Assembly: GCF_040054535.1 (NCBI RefSeq)
Contig: NC_090792.1
Location: 3,153,501-3,217,500 of the forward strand
From: Antennarius striatus
Lineage: Eukaryota > Chordata > Actinopteri > Lophiiformes > Antennariidae
DNA: 64,000 bases
Reading direction: 5' to 3'
Position 1 is the stretch's first letter, and each line of letters begins with the position of its first letter. Positions 60,101 to 64,000 of the stretch are shown one piece after another. The position numbers and the translations under genes were made by a program. The notes under the pieces are model-generated. The model made no database searches. It was not told the origin of the DNA and saw only the letters and a list, made by a program, of their open reading frames with translations.

Positions 60101-61372
60101 GATTTAGGTGAAGGATAGAATTCAAGGCATTAAACATTAGAGAGTCAAGTGAGTGAAGAAAAGTAACACTCCTGTTCACATTCAACAACTTTCTATCAGA
60201 ATACTCCACATGCATGATGGTAACTTGACTAGGTTATTCTCAGTACGGATCCAAAATACAAATGAATGGACCTTTGGGAACACCAAAATTCATTATGTTA
60301 AGGGTTTTATCCTACGGATTGCTTTTATTTCCACCATCAAGAAGGTGATGTTTTCGCTGGCGTTTGTTAGGATTCTTCAAATATCATGACTGGCCTTGGA
60401 TCGAAGAAGTCGGGTCAACAGATAGAGCATTTCATTTGGATTTGGTATTGAATCAGATCAGAACTGAGCTGATTCAGTGGAGATTTGTTTTGTCTCTGAG
60501 TTGGAGGTGTGCCTTATGTTAGGGACAAAGTGTGATAACATCTTTAGTGCCACATATAGCTCCATACCTGTAATAAAGCCATGCTCGGTGCAAGACAGAA
60601 GGATTCACTGAGGTGGATTAAGACCTACACAAATACAGTAAAGAAAACACTATCAAGGGGTTCATCAAGGATGAGCAGCTTTATTCAGCTTCTCTCATTT
60701 ACTGTATCAATCGATAAATGTTTCATAAATATGTCTATATACAGTACCTAATCTGTTTGTATAGGAGCACTGCCTTTATGGTTCCTCTGTTATCCAGATC
60801 GACCAAAATCAATATATTCTGCCCAGTGAGATGCTCCACCAACAGGATTCTCACTATTGTTTGTGCAACCATCTTCCAGAAACTTTGAATTGTGGTTTAA
60901 CCCAGTCTTCTTTTGTCATAATTTGGGCTTGTTTGTGAAGTTATTCTGTGTGAGTCACCTTGCCAAGATGAGACGTTCTGCTTTTATAGCAAATTGAAAG
61001 CATGGTTTTGTGTTCCCAGAAAGGCTAGGAATTTGGTTTTGATTTAACTGAACTGAATTCCTATATTTTGAGAAGATGTCAACAAAGCATTTCAGGATAC
61101 CACTGGAAAATCAAATCAGAGCTGTTTTTCATTTGTCTCCTCTTGCTTGTTTTTTATGTATTTCCAGTCATATAATATATGGATGACATATTCTCTATGT
61201 TTCAAAACCTGGTGTGATACCCTTAACATCATTATGGCATTTATTTCTCCTGCTTTGGGTTAAATTTATTTAAAAGTAGATATTCTGTGCAAGTACTTGT
61301 AACAAGTTCACTTTTGTTCTCCTAGTTCTAGACATTATTTATTTTGATCAAAGAAAAAAGGTTCATTCACAA
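57165..61372. other. Gene-free region
   Basis: The overlapping frames of about 160 codons at 59440-60093, on opposite strands, show no domain, signal peptide or splice-linked partner. I see no supported gene. Confidence 0.45.
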
Positions 61373-61375
61373 GAA

Positions 61376-61680
61376 TCAACCAATCAATCAATCAAGTTTT
61401 ATTTATATAGCGCTTAATCATGGCAACAGACATTTCAAACGCTTTAACAGACAGAGAAACCCAACTGAACCCTCAAGAGCAAACATTAAGCGACAGTGGC
61501 GGGGAAAAACTCCCTCGATGAGGAAGAAACTCCGGGCAGGACCCAGACTCTTTTGGGCGCCCATCCGCCTTGACCGGTTGGGTGGAAAAGAAATCAAAGG
61601 AAGATAAGAACAGGGAAAGAGAAAGAGAGACAAGAGAGAGAGTAGCAGATAGGCCAGATAGAGACAGTGTCAACATGGTT
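61376..61680 (-). mobile_element. L2-tailed SINE-like retroposon
   Basis: Begins with AATC repeats and AAGTTTTATTTATATAGCGC, which is the reverse complement of an L2-type 3' end. The common fish repeat text GACAGTGGCGGGGAAAAACT and CATCCGCCTTGACCGGTTGG follows. No coding frame, so it is a SINE or a short LINE 3' fragment inserted on the minus strand. Confidence 0.65.
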
Positions 61681-61689
61681 AAAGTTATG

Positions 61690-64000
61690 GTTTCCCATTG
61701 CTAAAGTCAACGGCACAATTACAGCACTGAAACATTATTGATTAACTATAATGATATTATCATATATTGTTTAAAAAGGTAGTTGACCAATCTTGTTCAC
61801 ATGATTGGAATCAGTTATATTGGAAACTGTAATTCATAAGGAACCACAAAAGCACAGAGAGAACAATACCACACAACAACAATTCAACTTGCATGCAAAT
61901 TCTAGTCTGTAGTTTCAGGTTATTTGAGGTTGAGGAGCACTAGTAATGATTCAGAGGAGCGTCTGAGTCATGGCTTTAATGTGAATCCTGGATAACCTGA
62001 GTTTACCCTTGGAGACACAATCATTGAGGTGCAATCAGTAGCGTTTGGACTGATGGATGAACACTTTAATAAAAACAAACCCACATTTCAGGTGAAAAAA
62101 AATCTGAAGAAACAAAATGAGATATTTCAACAGCACCGTTTTCTGTGATCAAACCACAGGGGCAGCAATGGGGGCAGATACTAGTTTGCCCCTGTTCATC
62201 CCACTAAGGAGATGGTGTTTTACCTGCTTTGGTTTGTTTTTTGTCTGCTATGAAACATAGATTGAGATGTTTTGGAGTAAGTCAGGTTTGTCCCAAGAAA
62301 CATTGCATCACATTTTGGTTGCATTCCAGAACATCATCTGGATCTTAGGATTCTTTGTCATTGCCGAATAAGCCAGTGCGTCTAAATGTTGCCTACAAAG
62401 TTCTACCTAAAACATCTAATGGTATCCCCGTGAGATCTACCACACATGTTCACAAACAGTGTTACATGGATTCAGGTGATGTGATGATGCAAAACCTTTC
62501 AAATTGTACGGCTCACAGAGAAGTCAGGACATCGGGATAACAAATATGATTAATAAAGATTTTAACAAAGATTTTAACGAAGGTCAAACTACGAGAGCTA
62601 CGCCAAGCTTGACACACCTTCAGAAGCTGATGATAAAGATCCTGAAGAAAATCATCATTAGTAAAATAAAACTCCAGTTGAGTAGCTATGGCATTAAGTT
62701 GGTAATGCTACACACACACATGCTATGTTTTCATCTATCTCTAGGAAACAAATGATAAGCTTCAGGATCTGTACGTCACTAAAAGGCAATGAATAACTTT
62801 GACCTGTGGTCTGCAAAAAACAAAAACAAAAGGCCCTTTCAGCAACATCTTCTGGACGTCATTGTCTTCATCAGCTGATAATGTTGGGACTTGCTCGGTT
62901 GTCATCTTGTAGCCACAGAGTTGGATTTTGGTCACATCCCATTGGTTGACATCATTACTCTGTTCTTTCTAAGGCAGTCTTTCATAGTCCAAAAGTTATG
63001 GAACATGATTCTGATTAAGATGCCATCTAAATACTTCTGCTTCTTTTCATTCCATTTAATGAAACTTGATTCATCTTTATTTTGTCAAGTAGCGGAGACA
63101 TGGATGACCGGACAGCAGGCATATCATCAGCGAGTGATGTTTCCAGTGTTCCATGTTGGTATATTACCCTCCTGAATTCCTTCAGTCTTTCAGCTCGGGT
63201 GCGCCGCTCACATGGGCTTCAAAACACATTGTCGCGTTTTAAGTTAACCTGCGCTTTGAGTCAGAGACGGCAGGCAGGAGAGTGGCATTATCAAGACGTT
63301 GGCCTAGCATGCCCCCTCTGATGAAAGTATCCAAAAATTTAAAGAGCTGATCCTAAATTCGCGATTGAAAGCAGTTAAAAGAAGACTAGTTGGATGGTAG
63401 AAGGGTTGGATGAAGGTACTGCCCTAACATCCTCTGTTTCTTGTATTTACCATCTTTCACAATCAGCTAGAAAAGACCTTGTTGCAGAGCAGCAGAGGAC
63501 TTCTGAGGTAACAGGACTGACTCCCCAGGAGGAGACATGTGTGGCTTTATCAGCTGATCCCAGTACAGTACAGTTTCTGTGCAGGGAAAAATACAGCAGG
63601 ACAGATATAGAACAAGGTTAAAGAAGGACATGTTGTGGATGCTCTCAGGCCATTCTCTCCCCTCCTCCAACGTTTAGCCTCATTCTTTCTGCCAGGTCTG
63701 TCAGGCCTTGTTGCTGCTACACACTTGAACAAGGAAAGTGAGTCAGAGCCTGAAAAAGGAAACTGTCCTGATGCCAAAGATAGCAATCTTGAGACAGGGT
63801 GTGGCTGTCCACTTTCCTCCTTATACTACTGCTCTTCGACCTGCGTCCTTTACGGCTCACTCTGCTTCTCCTCTCTCAGAACGTAGCTTCAGAGTAGCGC
63901 CAACATTCACACTGGTCGCTTTTACGGAGATTAAACACTCATAGCAGGCAAAAATCAATGTCACAGAGTCTGTTTATTGAATGAAGTCTGTCTCTATTTT
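61690..64000. other. Gene-free region to window end
   Basis: No exon, RNA gene or named repeat was recognised. Short frames near 63394-63944 show no family features. Confidence 0.4.

Overview
The window is vertebrate nuclear DNA, almost certainly from a teleost fish. It shows split genes with canonical GT/AG introns, vertebrate protein families (thyroid peroxidase, calpain, CD93, thrombomodulin, glycine N-methyltransferase), abundant (CA)n/(GATA)n microsatellites, and fish-type L2-like LINE, SINE and MITE debris. All calls come from reading the sequence. Family assignments rest on remembered family motifs, not on a search.

Layout. (1) 274-3798, + strand: the 3' end of a thyroid peroxidase gene (end of the peroxidase domain, a sushi domain and a terminal exon); the 5' part lies outside the window. 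(2) 5.8-15.6 kb and 18.1-31.9 kb, - strand: two tandem calpain protease genes. I resolved each to 21 coding exons, including a 12-nt microexon, plus a noncoding first exon. They encode about 701 and 691 aa. Most exon lengths and all phases match, so they are tandem duplicates. Several features resemble the CAPN13/CAPN14 branch. (3) 33.9-38.3 kb, + strand: two single-exon type I membrane receptors, cd93 and a short thrombomodulin that keeps only the EGF4-5-6 equivalent. (4) 42.2-47.0 kb, + strand: a complete six-exon gnmt gene. (5) 47.5-64 kb: no gene recognised; decayed LINE, SINE-like and microsatellite sequence.

The genes form no operon-like unit. Local relationships are the tandem calpain duplication, the conserved CD93/THBD pair (endothelial and innate surface receptors, also neighbours in mammals), and possible shared ancestry of the TPO and CAPN13/14 region (both on human 2p). 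The points most worth a second look are: long (UG)n tracts within about 5-12 nt of two calpain 3' splice sites; changed residues beside the catalytic Cys and His in the upstream calpain; the minimal EGF4-6 thrombomodulin; the apparent lack of EGF and membrane exons in tpo; and repeats touching calpain splice donors. I found no evidence of a wholly new molecular system.
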